Positions 41,804-50,984 are shown, counted from the first letter of the stretch. The stretch: DNA of 64,000 bases from Alphaproteobacteria bacterium (GCA_030424865.1 JAUHVR010000002.1:248001-312000), one strand, 5' to 3'. The notes: generated by a model not told the origin, from the letters alone. Translations and numbers: made by a program.

Positions 41804-42874
41804 ATGGACGATCTTCGAGACAAGTACATTGAGCTGATTGCTGGTGCGGCAGATGAAAACGCGCTGGAAGATCTGCGCGTGCAGGCCGTTGGCAAGAAGG
41901 GCGAGATCAGCCTGAAGATGCGCGAGCTCGGCAAGATGACGCCGGAAGAGCGGCAGGTCATGGGGCCGAAGCTGAACGCGCTGAAGAATGAGATCAACTC
42001 GGCGCTTGCGGCCAAGAAAGAGGCGCTGGCCGATGCAGCGCTTGATGAACGGCTGCGTGCCGAATGGCTGGATGTGACGCTGCCCGGTCGCGGCGGGCGT
42101 CGCGGCTCGATCCACCCGATCAGCCAGGTCACGCAGGAAGTCACCGCGATCTTTGCCGACATGGGCTTTGCCGTGGCCGAGGGCCCGCAAATCGAAACCG
42201 ACTGGTACAACTTCGACGCCCTGAACATCCCCGGCCACCACCCCGCGCGGGCCGAGATGGACACGTTTTACACGCACCGCGCCGAGGGCGATAACCGCCC
42301 GCCGCATGTGCTGCGAACCCACACCTCGCCGGTGCAGATCCGCTCGATGGAGGCGCAGGGCGCGCCCATTCGCATCATCTGTCCGGGCCGTGTCTACCGT
42401 GCCGACTATGACCAGACCCACACGCCGATGTTCCATCAGGTCGAAGGTCTGGCGATTGACCGCGACATCTCGATGGCCCAGCTGAAATGGGTTCTTGAGG
42501 AATTCTTCACCGCCTTCTTCGGCACCAAAGTGAAAACCCGCTTCCGCGCCTCGCACTTCCCCTTCACCGAGCCGTCGGCCGAGGTCGACATTCAGTGCCA
42601 GTGGAAAGACGGCTCGGTCATCGTGGGCGAAGGCGATGACTGGCTCGAGGTTCTGGGATCCGGCATGGTGCACCCCAAGGTGCTGCAGGCCGGGAACATT
42701 GATCCGAACGAATGGCAGGGCTTTGCCTTTGGCATCGGGATCGACCGTCTGGCGATGCTGAAATACGGCATCCCGGACCTGCGCGCCTTTTTCGACAGCG
42801 ACCTGCGCTGGCTGCGGCACTACGGCTTTGCCTCGCTGGAGACACCGACGCTGTATGGCGGGTTGAGCGGGTAA
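41804..42874 (+). CDS. pheS: Phenylalanine-tRNA ligase alpha subunit
   Basis: A 356-residue class II synthetase subunit. The N-terminal coiled coil (residues 1-85) binds tRNA. The catalytic domain shows [18 protein letters not shown] (motif 1 region), [23 protein letters not shown] (motif 2) and [14 protein letters not shown] (motif 3). ATG 41804 ([12 protein letters not shown]) is the family start; a longer in-frame opening runs back through the two tRNA genes and is not real. It pairs with PheT, encoded 1.4 kb downstream after two unrelated genes. Confidence 0.96.
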   Translation: MDDLRDKYIELIAGAADENALEDLRVQAVGKKGEISLKMRELGKMTPEERQVMGPKLNALKNEINSALAAKKEALADAALDERLRAEWLDVTLPGRGGRRGSIHPISQVTQEVTAIFADMGFAVAEGPQIETDWYNFDALNIPGHHPARAEMDTFYTHRAEGDNRPPHVLRTHTSPVQIRSMEAQGAPIRIICPGRVYRADYDQTHTPMFHQVEGLAIDRDISMAQLKWVLEEFFTAFFGTKVKTRFRASHFPFTEPSAEVDIQCQWKDGSVIVGEGDDWLEVLGSGMVHPKVLQAGNIDPNEWQGFAFGIGIDRLAMLKYGIPDLRAFFDSDLRWLRHYGFASLETPTLYGGLSG

Positions 42875-42982
42875 ACGAACACATTGGTGCGAGGCACCCG
42901 CGCCGCCCAGCCCCCCGCTTTTCTCTGGCTCGACTCACCCTTCTGCGCCTAGCCTTCTCGGATCAAACCCGAGGAGGCCCCC

Positions 42983-43375
42983 ATGATCCGTGCAACCCTG
43001 ACCGCTTTGCTGCTGGCGACGCCCGCCGTGGCCGACGAATCCTGGACCTCGGTCTGGGGCGACATCATCTACGAAGACGAACGCCACGGCGACGCGATCT
43101 TTTCCTTTGTGAACTTTGACGGCTACGTGGCCACTCTGGTCATTCCGGGACTGGCCGGCAATTACAGCAACCGCGGCATGCATGACGCCTATTGGCTGGG
43201 GCAAGGGTCCCAAGTCTGCAACGGCTTCCTCAGTTCACCTGACGGCATCACCAGCGGTCAATATGGTCAGGCGCTTGTCGTTTTTGACCACGCGGCCTTT
43301 CCGACAGGCTTTACGCTGGAACTGGGCGAATGTTTCGACCCGCCGACCTATTCCATCCGCGCCGAGTTGCCATGA
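42983..43375 (+). CDS. Small exported hypothetical protein
   Basis: A 130-residue protein with signal peptide (IRATLTALLLATPAVA, cleavage before DES). The mature part is beta-rich and acidic, with aromatic residues and two cysteines (QVCNGF, GECFDPP). No known domain is recognised. GAGGAGG precedes the ATG. It lies between pheS and pheT, and its stop overlaps the next start by four bases. Confidence 0.7.
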   Translation: MIRATLTALLLATPAVADESWTSVWGDIIYEDERHGDAIFSFVNFDGYVATLVIPGLAGNYSNRGMHDAYWLGQGSQVCNGFLSSPDGITSGQYGQALVVFDHAAFPTGFTLELGECFDPPTYSIRAELP

Positions 43376-44154
43376 CCACACTTCTGATCGTCGAGGGAAA
43401 CCCTAAGTCCATCATCGCCCGGGGCAGCCCGGAATATGCGATCCACAACATGGACGCCTTCCACGGTATTGATCCCTCGGTCACGTTCCTGCGTGCGGCC
43501 CCCTATGACGAGGACCTGTCCGACGACACGCTCGATCAGGCTGACGGCGTGATCTTCACCGGGTCCTCGGTGGATTGGGACACCAGCGCACCCGAAGCCG
43601 CGCCGCAGCGCGCGGCGATGGAGCGGGTCTTTGCGCGCGGTCTGCCGGTCTGGGGATCGTGCAACGGGATGCAACTGGCGGCAAGCGTGCTGGGCGGCAG
43701 CGTTGGTGCCTCGCCAAACGGGGTCGAGATCGGGCTGGCGCGGGACGTGCAATTGACCGAGGCCGGGCAGGCGCATCCGATGATGGCGGGTCGAAAAAGC
43801 GGATTTGCCGTACCCTGCATCCACCGCGACGAGGTGCAGCGCCTGCCCGACGGGGCCGTGCTGATCGCGGGCAATGCGCATTCCCCGGTGCAGGCCATCG
43901 TGATCGAGACCGGCGGTGTCGACTTCTGGGGCACGCAATACCACCCCGAAGTGCGCCCCGCGCTCTTTGCCGTTCCGGCCCGTGCGCACGGCAACGGCGA
44001 GGATCTTGCCCGCAACCTTGAGAGGGCCGAGGCCGATGAGACCGCAGCAGAGGCCCTGGGCGCCATGCCCGGCGACCTGCGGCCCGGTCAACGCCGAACC
44101 GAGCTGGCAAACTGGCTGAACCACGTCCGCGCCCGCGCCTTGGCGACGGTCTAG
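43372..44154 (+). CDS. Class I glutamine amidotransferase-like protein
   Basis: A 260-residue protein with the GATase-1 fold. The nucleophile is in WGSCNGMQLAAS and the His in GTQYHPEV, so a Cys-His-Glu triad is likely. Related stand-alone proteins hydrolyse gamma-glutamyl amides or act with GMP synthase-like partners. No synthase partner is seen here. The start overlaps the stop of the small exported protein (ATGA), while pheT starts 75 bases after its end. Confidence 0.85.
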   Translation: MTTLLIVEGNPKSIIARGSPEYAIHNMDAFHGIDPSVTFLRAAPYDEDLSDDTLDQADGVIFTGSSVDWDTSAPEAAPQRAAMERVFARGLPVWGSCNGMQLAASVLGGSVGASPNGVEIGLARDVQLTEAGQAHPMMAGRKSGFAVPCIHRDEVQRLPDGAVLIAGNAHSPVQAIVIETGGVDFWGTQYHPEVRPALFAVPARAHGNGEDLARNLERAEADETAAEALGAMPGDLRPGQRRTELANWLNHVRARALATV

Positions 44155-44229
44155 GGCAACTGCCCCTTTCCCCCGCCGCACCCATGCGGTATGTCGCCCC
44201 GGACACGTAGATTTGCCCGGGCCGATATC

Positions 44230-46629
44230 ATGAAATTCACTCTCTCCTGGCTGAAGGATCACCTCGAAACCGAGGCGAGCCTTGATGACATCCTGTATGC
44301 CCTGACCGATCTGGGGCTCGAGGTCGAAGGCGTGGAAAACCCCGCCGGCAAGCTGAGCGAGTTTACCATCGGCAAGGTGCTGAAGGCCGAAAAGCACCCG
44401 GATGCGGACAAGCTGAAGGTCTGCCAGGTCCTGACCGACGAAGGTGAGACCCAGATCATCTGTGGCGCGCCCAATGCCCGCGAAGGCATCACGGTCGTCA
44501 TCGCCAAACCGGGCGTCTATGTGCCCGGGATCGACACGACGATCGGCGTCGGCAAGATCCGCGGCATCGAAAGCTTCGGCATGATGTGTTCCGAGCGCGA
44601 GATGGAGCTGTCGGACGAACATGACGGCATCATCGAGCTGCCCTCGGGTGAGGTTGGCGACAAGTTCACCGACTGGCTGGCTGCGAACCAGCCGTCAAAG
44701 GTTGACCCGGTGATCGAGATCGCGATCACGCCGAACCGCCCGGACGCGCTGGGCGTGCGCGGCATTGCGCGCGATCTGGCGGCGCGGGGGGTTGGATCCC
44801 TGCGGCCCGTGGCACAGGCACAGATCGAGGGCAGCTTCCCCTCGCCGATCACGGTGACGATTGATGAAGATACGCGCGAAAATGGTTGTTTCGTCTTTGC
44901 CGGCCGCCTGATCAAGGGCGTCACAAACGGCCCCAGCCCCGAATGGCTGCAGGATCGGCTTCGCGCGATTGGGTTGCGCCCGATCTCGAAGCTGGTCGAT
45001 GTGACGAACTTCTTCACCTTTGACCGCAACCGTCCGCTGCACGTCTTTGACGCCGCCAAGGTCAACGGCAACCTGCGTGTGCACCGCGCCGAAGAGGGCC
45101 AGACGCTGGTGGGCCTGGACGAAAAGGACTATACTTTCTCGGCCGGTCAGGTGGTGATTTCCGATGACACGGCAGTCGAGTCGATCGGTGGCATCATGGG
45201 GGGGCTTGAAACGGGCTGCACCGAAGAGACCACGGATGTCTTTCTCGAGGCCGCGGTCTGGGATCACATCCAGATTGCCTATACGGGACGTGCGTTGAAG
45301 ATCAATTCGGATGCGCGCTATCGCAACGAACGCGGCATCGACCCGGCTTACAACCGTCAGGCCCTGGATGACGCGACGGCGATGATCCTCGAGCTCTGCG
45401 GCGGAGAGGCCTCCGAGGCCGTGGTCGCGGGTGACGCACCGGACGTGAGCCGGTCCTACAAGCTGGACGCGGCGCGGGTTGTGTCGCTGGTCGGCATGGA
45501 AATCTCGGAAAGCGAACAGCGCCAGACGCTGACGGCGCTGGGCTTCAAGCTGGACGGCAACATGGCCGGTGTGCCCAGCTGGCGGCCGGATGTGCAGGGC
45601 GAGGCGGATCTGGTCGAAGAGGTGGCGCGCGTCGCCTCGCTGACCAAGCTCGAGGGCAAGCCGCTGGCGCGGACGCAGCCGGGCGTGCCCAAGGTGATCC
45701 TGTCGCCGATGCAAAAGCGCGAAACGACCGCCCGGCGCACGGCGGCGGCGCTGGGGTACAACGAATGTGTGACCTACAGCTTCATCGACCAGCAGGCGGC
45801 GGCGCTGTTTGGGGGGGGTGATGACGCGACCATGGTGGCGAACCCGATCAGCAGCGAGATGAGCCACATGCGCCCGAACCTGCTGCCGGGCCTTTTACGG
45901 GCCGCAGCGCGCAACCAGGCCCGGGGCTTTGCCGACATGGCGCTCTTTGAACTGGGGGCGGCCTTTCACGGCGGCGAGCCGACCGAGCAACATCAGCAGC
46001 TGGCGGGGATCCTGGTGGGCCGGACGGGGCCCAAGGACGTGCACGGCACTTCGCGCCCGGTGGATCTGTTCGATGCCAAGGCGGATGCCGAGGCGCTGAT
46101 GGCGGCCATGGGCGCGCCGGCGAAAGTGCAGATCCTGCGCGGCGGCGAGGGGTGGTGGCATCCAGGGCGTCATGGCCGGATGTGCCTGGGGCCGAAAAAG
46201 GTCATGGGCGTCTTCGGCGAGGTGCACCCCAAGGTGCTGCAGGCGCTGGATGTGAAGGGGCCGGTTGTGGCCTTTACGCTTTATCCCGAAGAGATTCCGA
46301 TGCCGCGAAACACCAAGGCGGCGCGCTCGGCCTTGCATTTGCGGGACCTTCAGGCGGTTGAACGGGACTTTGCCTTTGTGGTGGACGCGGGCGTCGAGGC
46401 GCTGACGCTGACCAACGCGGCCGCAGGGGCGGACAAGGCACTGATCGAAGACGTGCGCGTGTTCGACGAATTCATCGGCGGTTCGCTGGGTGAGGGCAAG
46501 AAGTCGATCGCCGTGACGGTGCGGTTGCAGCCAACCGACAAGACCCTGACCGATGACGAGATCGAGGCCGTGAGCGCGAAGATTGTCCAGAAGGTGGTCA
46601 AAGCCACCGGCGGCGAGTTGCGCGGCTAA
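44230..46629 (+). CDS. pheT: Phenylalanine-tRNA ligase beta subunit
   Basis: A 799-residue subunit. Residues about 40-150 form the EMAP-like tRNA-binding domain (FTIGKVLKAEKHPDADKLKVCQV). B3/B4 editing and B5 domains follow (RPISKLVDVTNFFTFD; NPISSEMSHMRPNLLPG). The C-terminal FDX-ACB domain ends with TDDEIEAVSAKIVQKV. ATG 44230 (MKFTLSWLKDHLE) is the family start. It forms the heterotetramer with PheS. It ends with a triple hairpin array. Confidence 0.97.
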   Translation: MKFTLSWLKDHLETEASLDDILYALTDLGLEVEGVENPAGKLSEFTIGKVLKAEKHPDADKLKVCQVLTDEGETQIICGAPNAREGITVVIAKPGVYVPGIDTTIGVGKIRGIESFGMMCSEREMELSDEHDGIIELPSGEVGDKFTDWLAANQPSKVDPVIEIAITPNRPDALGVRGIARDLAARGVGSLRPVAQAQIEGSFPSPITVTIDEDTRENGCFVFAGRLIKGVTNGPSPEWLQDRLRAIGLRPISKLVDVTNFFTFDRNRPLHVFDAAKVNGNLRVHRAEEGQTLVGLDEKDYTFSAGQVVISDDTAVESIGGIMGGLETGCTEETTDVFLEAAVWDHIQIAYTGRALKINSDARYRNERGIDPAYNRQALDDATAMILELCGGEASEAVVAGDAPDVSRSYKLDAARVVSLVGMEISESEQRQTLTALGFKLDGNMAGVPSWRPDVQGEADLVEEVARVASLTKLEGKPLARTQPGVPKVILSPMQKRETTARRTAAALGYNECVTYSFIDQQAAALFGGGDDATMVANPISSEMSHMRPNLLPGLLRAAARNQARGFADMALFELGAAFHGGEPTEQHQQLAGILVGRTGPKDVHGTSRPVDLFDAKADAEALMAAMGAPAKVQILRGGEGWWHPGRHGRMCLGPKKVMGVFGEVHPKVLQALDVKGPVVAFTLYPEEIPMPRNTKAARSALHLRDLQAVERDFAFVVDAGVEALTLTNAAAGADKALIEDVRVFDEFIGGSLGEGKKSIAVTVRLQPTDKTLTDDEIEAVSAKIVQKVVKATGGELRG

Positions 46630-46698
46630 CCGTTTTCCGGCACGGAAAACGGGACAGAAAACGCAGTTTTCTGCTCCGGATTTCTTGCAGAAACCCGG
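46630..46698. repeat. Triple tandem hairpin array behind pheT
   Basis: Three successive inverted repeats each have a three-base loop: CCGTTTTCCG/CGGAAAACGG (46630-46652), CAGAAAAC/GTTTTCTG (46655-46673), and CCGG-a-TTTCT/AGAAA-c-CCGG (46676-46698, one mismatch). The first begins on the base after the pheT stop. The second resembles the GAAAAC/GTTTTC stem of the array behind dapA. It is likely the transcription end or mRNA stabiliser of pheT and the convergent VOC gene. Confidence 0.75.
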
Positions 46699-46709
46699 TT
46701 CGCTCGGCG

Positions 46710-47126
46710 TCAATCATCGCGTCCGGGATCTTTCGGATTGCTGGAGAAGAGCGCGATCTTGTTGCCCTGCGGGTCGCGCAGATAGCCAACATAGAACCTG
46801 GGTCCGTAAGCGGCGCGAAAGCCCGGCGGGCCTTCGTCAGTGCCACCCGCCGCCAAGGCGGCTGCATGCAGATCGCGCACCTGTTGCTGATCTTCCGCCT
46901 CAAAGGCGACCATCGTCCCGTTTCCGGCCGAGGCCGGGCCCCCGTCAAAGGTCGGCTTGACGTAGAAATCTGGCAGCACCGGACCCTGCCCCGGCGTGGC
47001 TGGCAGGGCATAGCTCAATCCCTCGGGGCCCTCTTTCACGCTGTAGCCCAGCGCTGGCAGGACCGCCGCATAGAACCGTTTTGCGACCTGGATGTCGTCT
47101 GCACCCACGGTGACATAGGCAATCAT
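46710..47126 (-). CDS. VOC family (glyoxalase-like) protein
   Basis: A 138-residue VOC-fold protein with MIAYVTVGADDIQVAKRFYAAVL in the first half and YLRDPQGNKIALFSS at the end, a common arrangement in bacterial glyoxalase-like enzymes. The start at 47126 aligns with the family; an upstream ATG at 47174 adds 16 unmatched residues. The substrate is unknown. It converges with pheT across the triple hairpin array. Confidence 0.85.
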   Translation of the reverse strand: MIAYVTVGADDIQVAKRFYAAVLPALGYSVKEGPEGLSYALPATPGQGPVLPDFYVKPTFDGGPASAGNGTMVAFEAEDQQQVRDLHAAALAAGGTDEGPPGFRAAYGPRFYVGYLRDPQGNKIALFSSNPKDPGRDD

Positions 47127-47311
47127 GTGGCAAACCCCATCGTAAGCCTCTGTATCAAATGACAAAACCGCCACGTTCAGACCACGCCGCAGTCGTCAAC
47201 GATACCGGCGCTGGTGACAATCCCGCCACAGCGGCTGACGTAAGGATATCCTGACTTGAATGAAACGGCCCGTGCAAGCTATCCTGCTCTCGCAATCAAA
47301 TGGAGCATCCC

Positions 47312-47365
47312 ATGCTGAATTTCAAACCCGGCGGCACAGTCTGCCGCACATCCCAGACCCGCTGA
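47312..47365 (+). CDS. Possible leader peptide (17 residues) upstream of the CTG-free gene
   Basis: ATG 47312 has GGAG about six bases upstream and encodes MLNFKPGGTVCRTSQTR, with the stop at 47363-47365. It ends 48 bases before the start of the next gene. A ribosome-site-equipped short frame directly in front of a gene may regulate it by translation. It may also be chance. Confidence 0.25.
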   Translation: MLNFKPGGTVCRTSQTR

Positions 47366-47413
47366 TTGCCCGCGTCTGCCGCGCGGGCCCCGTTCCCTGC
47401 GCGAGACAGACCC

Positions 47414-48421
47414 ATGTTCCCGAAAGCCTTGACCGAGGTCCGGCAACAGTTGCCGGACGAGATTACGTTCAACTATTACGCCGATCGCCAGTCTCCCTGG
47501 CTCTTGGCGCATCTCATGCCCGAAACTGCCGCTGTGCGCGATATGCGTGCAGCGCCCTGGGGCAAGCTTCTTGACCGTCCGGCCGTAAAGCCGCTCGTCG
47601 CCCGCTCGGGCGGCAGGTTTGCGCGTGCCGACGTGGCGCAGCTTGCCCATGCGGACGCCTACGACCTTTACCAAACGCCGGGCAAGGCTGTGGCCGGGGC
47701 GCTTGAAGCCATCTGGCAAGAGGTCTGGCAGGACTACCTTGTGACCTTCACCACCTATGGCGAGGGACGCGACTGGCAGTGGGACCAGATCAGCCGCGAG
47801 GGTGGCAACCTCGTGCTTCAGCTTGGGTTCCCAAGCGACCATGCCACGCTCATGGGGCGCCACCTTGATCCGGACATGCGTTGGAAGTTCGAGGAATACA
47901 GCCACCCGGTCCGCACCGAGGGGCGTCCGACCCTTGCCTGGACGCGGCTCGACCTTGATCTCGAGCGGGGCGAAGCCTTGATCGAAGAGGTGCAAAGCGA
48001 TTGGTTGCGCCTTGTGGCCGAAGAGGTCGAGACGCTCAAGCGGCGTGATCCGCAGGATCGGGACTTGCGCGCGCATCAAGGGTACATGAGCGACCTCTTT
48101 GCACGCTATGCCAAGGTCTGGCCGCAGGCGGTAATGCTTGCCACCTTGCACGTGCTTCGCGACCGCCTCGGCATCCGGCGGATCTGGATGCACAGCTTGG
48201 ACGCTGGCACCAAGCTCAAGGGTATGGACCTCTGCGATCCGCCCCGGTCGCTTTATACCCGGTTGCCCAAGGCCTTCTGCTTCCAGCCGGTGGCCGAGAT
48301 CCCGGCCATGTTGCGGCTTGGTCCCTGGAACCGGGGGGCGCGGTTCGCCCGAGAGCGGATGCGCCCGGTCGAGGCGATGATGCAAAAGGGCGCGCCGGTG
48401 TTCTGGCGGTTGGACGTATGA
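47414..48421 (+). CDS. Hypothetical protein with LIEEVQSDW motif, CTG-free codon usage
   Basis: A 335-residue soluble protein. It contains LIEEVQSDW (about residues 190-198), a motif shared with domains of very large phage and plasmid polyproteins (from memory), and a following helix ARYAKVWPQAVMLATLHVL. No enzymatic function is known to me. Its 39 leucines are coded by 16 CTT, 12 CTC and 11 TTG, with no CTG, whereas neighbouring genes use mainly CTG. This points to foreign origin or special translation needs. ATG 47414 is chosen as the first ATG with matching sequence; the frame reaches back further without a clear ribosome site. Confidence 0.7.
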   Translation: MFPKALTEVRQQLPDEITFNYYADRQSPWLLAHLMPETAAVRDMRAAPWGKLLDRPAVKPLVARSGGRFARADVAQLAHADAYDLYQTPGKAVAGALEAIWQEVWQDYLVTFTTYGEGRDWQWDQISREGGNLVLQLGFPSDHATLMGRHLDPDMRWKFEEYSHPVRTEGRPTLAWTRLDLDLERGEALIEEVQSDWLRLVAEEVETLKRRDPQDRDLRAHQGYMSDLFARYAKVWPQAVMLATLHVLRDRLGIRRIWMHSLDAGTKLKGMDLCDPPRSLYTRLPKAFCFQPVAEIPAMLRLGPWNRGARFARERMRPVEAMMQKGAPVFWRLDV

Positions 48422-48424
48422 AAA

Positions 48425-48452
48425 GACCCGGGGCAGGTCTCTGCCCCGGGTC
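48425..48452 (-). terminator. Terminator hairpin of the small exported protein gene
   Basis: Perfect 12-bp arms GACCCGGGGCAG and CTGCCCCGGGTC with a four-base loop. On the minus strand it is followed by TTTTC, so it ends the gene at 48477-48956 and may also work on the converging CTG-free gene. Confidence 0.8.
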
Positions 48453-48476
48453 AGACGATCGGGATCGCACCTTGGC

Positions 48477-48956
48477 CTAGTGCATGAGATGATAGAACAC
48501 GTGGTTCTGGTCATTCTTGTTGCGCCAGGTCATCGTCGTGGGCGAGGCGACAAAGATCTTGGATCCGTTCTGGTTGGTGTATTCAGACGCCCCGGTCTGG
48601 AAGAATTTCACGATAGGGCCGGACTGGCCGTTGCCGTGGCCGCCGGCAATGCGTTGCATGGTCAGATAGCCATTCTTGACGACGATCCGTTCGACCATGT
48701 TCGTACCATCCTTCCAGGTGCCGAAGTAGCTGCCGCTTTGCAACTGATGGGCGTATTGGACCTTTTTCACATGGTCCTGTTCTACGGGCACAAATCCGAT
48801 GTTGCCGGTGCCTGCGTCCAGGCAGACGTGGCCCAGCTGGGTGTCCATGCAGATGTTTTTGATGCCGGCCTCGGCCGGGGTGGCCTGGGCCAGGGCAGCG
48901 ACAAGTGCCGTGGCTGCGGCGGTGACAGTCATTGGGGTCAAATTCAGTTTGGTCAT
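48477..48956 (-). CDS. Exported hypothetical protein
   Basis: A 159-residue protein with an N-terminal signal (LTPMTVTAAATALVAALAQ, cleavage near PAEA|GIK). The mature part has two cysteines (NICMDTQLGHVCLD) and many Gly, Asn and His residues. It may be a periplasmic or secreted protein of unknown role. AAGGA precedes the ATG at 48956. No domain is recognised. It has its own terminator. Confidence 0.65.
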   Translation of the reverse strand: MTKLNLTPMTVTAAATALVAALAQATPAEAGIKNICMDTQLGHVCLDAGTGNIGFVPVEQDHVKKVQYAHQLQSGSYFGTWKDGTNMVERIVVKNGYLTMQRIAGGHGNGQSGPIVKFFQTGASEYTNQNGSKIFVASPTTMTWRNKNDQNHVFYHLMH

Positions 48957-49126
48957 GGTGATGTCCTTTTCAAATGCAGGGCCCGCGTTCCGCGTGGCTG
49001 ATGTCAGGACATTGCCCTTTGCCGGGCTGTGGAAACATGGGGTCAACACCCCAAACGTGTTGCGTCTGGTGCTGGCCATTTCCGCCAAGACGGTTACTTT
49101 GCGCGCAAACGGAAACGGAGAGGCCC

Positions 49127-49576
49127 ATGACCTACAAAGTTTATCTGAGCGGAGAGATTCACACCGACTGGCGCGACCAGATCATTGCAGGGGCCGAGGG
49201 GCTGGACGTCGTCTTTTCCTCGCCGGTCACCGATCACGGGGCCAGCGACGATTGCGGTGTGGCGATCCTGGGGGCCGAGGACAACAAGTTCTGGCACGAC
49301 AACAAGGGCGCCAAGGTCAATGCGATCCGCACCCGCCGCGACATTGCGGCGGCGGATGTGGTGGTTGTGCGATTTGGTGAGAAATACCGCCAGTGGAACG
49401 CGGCTTTCGACGCGGGCTATGCCGCGGCGCTGGGCAAATCGCTGATCATCCTGCAGCGGCCCGAGCATGATCACGCCCTCAAAGAAGTCGACGCCGCCGC
49501 CCTGGCCGTTGCGCGGGACCCAGAGCAAGTGGTCCAGATCCTGCGCTATGTGCTCACGGGCGAACTGCCCGGCTGA
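49127..49576 (+). CDS. ytoQ: YtoQ family protein
   Basis: A 149-residue soluble protein of the YtoQ family, which is related to nucleoside 2-deoxyribosyltransferase-like folds. The opening YKVYLSGEIHTDWRDQI, the middle SSPVTDHGASDD and FGEKYRQWNAAFDAGYAAA are the family blocks. Biochemical role is not established. GGAGAGG lies just upstream of ATG 49127. It is monocistronic and converges with the glutathione transferase gene. Confidence 0.85.
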   Translation: MTYKVYLSGEIHTDWRDQIIAGAEGLDVVFSSPVTDHGASDDCGVAILGAEDNKFWHDNKGAKVNAIRTRRDIAAADVVVVRFGEKYRQWNAAFDAGYAAALGKSLIILQRPEHDHALKEVDAAALAVARDPEQVVQILRYVLTGELPG

Positions 49577-49579
49577 TCC

Positions 49580-50302
49580 TTACGACGGATCCGGGATCTT
49601 CAGACCGCGCTGCACGGCGGGGCGGTCAAGGAACCGCGCCATGTAGTCGGGCACGTTCTTCAGGTCCTTGACGCCCAGCATTTCGGTCGTGCCGTAGTAG
49701 TCTAGGGCACGCAGCCAGGGCGCAATCGCCATGTCGGCGATCGAGTAATCCCCGGCAATCCAGTCTTGCCCGTCAAGGGCGCCGTCCAGCACGGCCAGCA
49801 GGCGTTTGGCCTCGTTGAGGTAACGTTCGCGGGGGCGGGGGTCTTCGATTTCGCTGCCCGCGAATTTCACAAAGAACCCAAGCTGGCCGAACATCGGCCC
49901 CAGCCCGCCCATCTGGAACATCAGCCACTGGAGGATCCTGGCCTTTTCGGTGGCGGTCTTGCCAATGAACTGGCCCGATTTCTCGGCCAGGTAGATCAGG
50001 ATCGCACCGCTTTCGAACAGGCCAACCGGTTCGCCATCCGGGCCTTTGGGGTCGATGATCGCGGGGATCTTGTTATTGGGGTTCAGCGACAGAAACTCGG
50101 GGCTTTTCACATCCGCGTCCGCGAGCGTGACCAGATGCGGTTCATAGGCCAGACCTGTCTCTTCCAGCATGATCGACGTCTTCACGCCGTTGGGCGTGGG
50201 GTAGGCGTACAGCTGTATGACATCCGGGTTCTGAGCGGGCCAACGTTTGGTGATGGGAAAGGCATCAAGCCGATTGGTCGGGATTACATCATGTTTGGTC
50301 AT
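49580..50302 (-). CDS. Glutathione S-transferase, YghU/YfcG (Nu) type
   Basis: A 240-residue GST. The thioredoxin-like N-domain carries IQLYAYPTPNGVKTSIMLEE and GLFESGAILIYLAEK, and the helical C-domain ends with DYMARFLDRPAVQRG. An extra N-terminal arm of about 28 residues and the TPNG catalytic region are characteristic of Nu-class enzymes with disulfide-bond reductase activity. Glutathione-dependent reduction is likely; substrate unknown. Stop lies 3 bases from the convergent ytoQ stop. Confidence 0.88.
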   Translation of the reverse strand: MTKHDVIPTNRLDAFPITKRWPAQNPDVIQLYAYPTPNGVKTSIMLEETGLAYEPHLVTLADADVKSPEFLSLNPNNKIPAIIDPKGPDGEPVGLFESGAILIYLAEKSGQFIGKTATEKARILQWLMFQMGGLGPMFGQLGFFVKFAGSEIEDPRPRERYLNEAKRLLAVLDGALDGQDWIAGDYSIADMAIAPWLRALDYYGTTEMLGVKDLKNVPDYMARFLDRPAVQRGLKIPDPS

Positions 50303-50464
50303 CGGAAGAGATCCTGGGAAAAGGGGAGTGGGGGAAATCTAAGACCGCTTTCCCGTTTTTTGAGGTCAAAACCTGTGCGACTGGGCACGGACTGGTGTTA
50401 GCCTGCGCACCAAGGCACGAGAGTGAGTGCCATTTTGGGAAAAAACAGGGAGAGGGCGTCGAAA

Positions 50465-50893
50465 ATGCTAAAGGAATTCAGGGATTTCATAGCCAAGGGC
50501 AATGTCATGGACATGGCCGTGGGGATCATCATCGGTGCCGCCTTTACGGCAATCGTGACTTCACTTGTCGGTGATCTGATCAACCCGTTCATCGCTCTTT
50601 TCACCGGAGGCATCGATTTCAGCGGCTGGTTCTATGCGCTCGACGGCAATGAATACGCCTCGGTTGATGCGGCCAAGGAAGCCGGGGCCTCGGTACTGGC
50701 GATCGGCAATTTCGTGATGGCGGTCATCAATTTCCTGATCATCGCCTTTGTTGTCTTCATGCTGGTCAAGACCGTGAACCGCATCAAGGACGCCGCCCAG
50801 AAGGAAGAAGAGGCCGTACCCGCGCCCGAGGCGCCCAAGGGGCCGACCGAACTGGACATCCTGATGGAAATTCGCGACGCGCTGAACAAATAG
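50465..50893 (+). CDS. mscL: Large-conductance mechanosensitive channel
   Basis: A 142-residue inner-membrane channel that opens under membrane tension to release solutes on hypo-osmotic shock. The N-terminal [22 protein letters not shown] is TM1, which forms the pore; the periplasmic loop has [21 protein letters not shown]2 is [19 protein letters not shown]; the C-terminal helix ends [13 protein letters not shown] 50465 (MLKEFRDF) is the family start; GGGAGAGGG lies upstream. A terminator follows. Confidence 0.96.
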   Translation: MLKEFRDFIAKGNVMDMAVGIIIGAAFTAIVTSLVGDLINPFIALFTGGIDFSGWFYALDGNEYASVDAAKEAGASVLAIGNFVMAVINFLIIAFVVFMLVKTVNRIKDAAQKEEEAVPAPEAPKGPTELDILMEIRDALNK

Positions 50894-50917
50894 CCGCCTC
50901 CAAGCGGCGTGCCGCAG

Positions 50918-50946
50918 CGGCCTGTCCTGATGGGCAGGCCGTTTTT
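50918..50946 (+). terminator. Rho-independent terminator after mscL
   Basis: Arms CGGCCTG and CAGGCCG around a ten-base loop, followed by TTTTT. It lies 25 bases after the mscL stop. Confidence 0.85.
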
Positions 50947-50984
50947 GCTTTTCGAGCCCCCGCGCTTTGGTCATAAGTCCCGAT

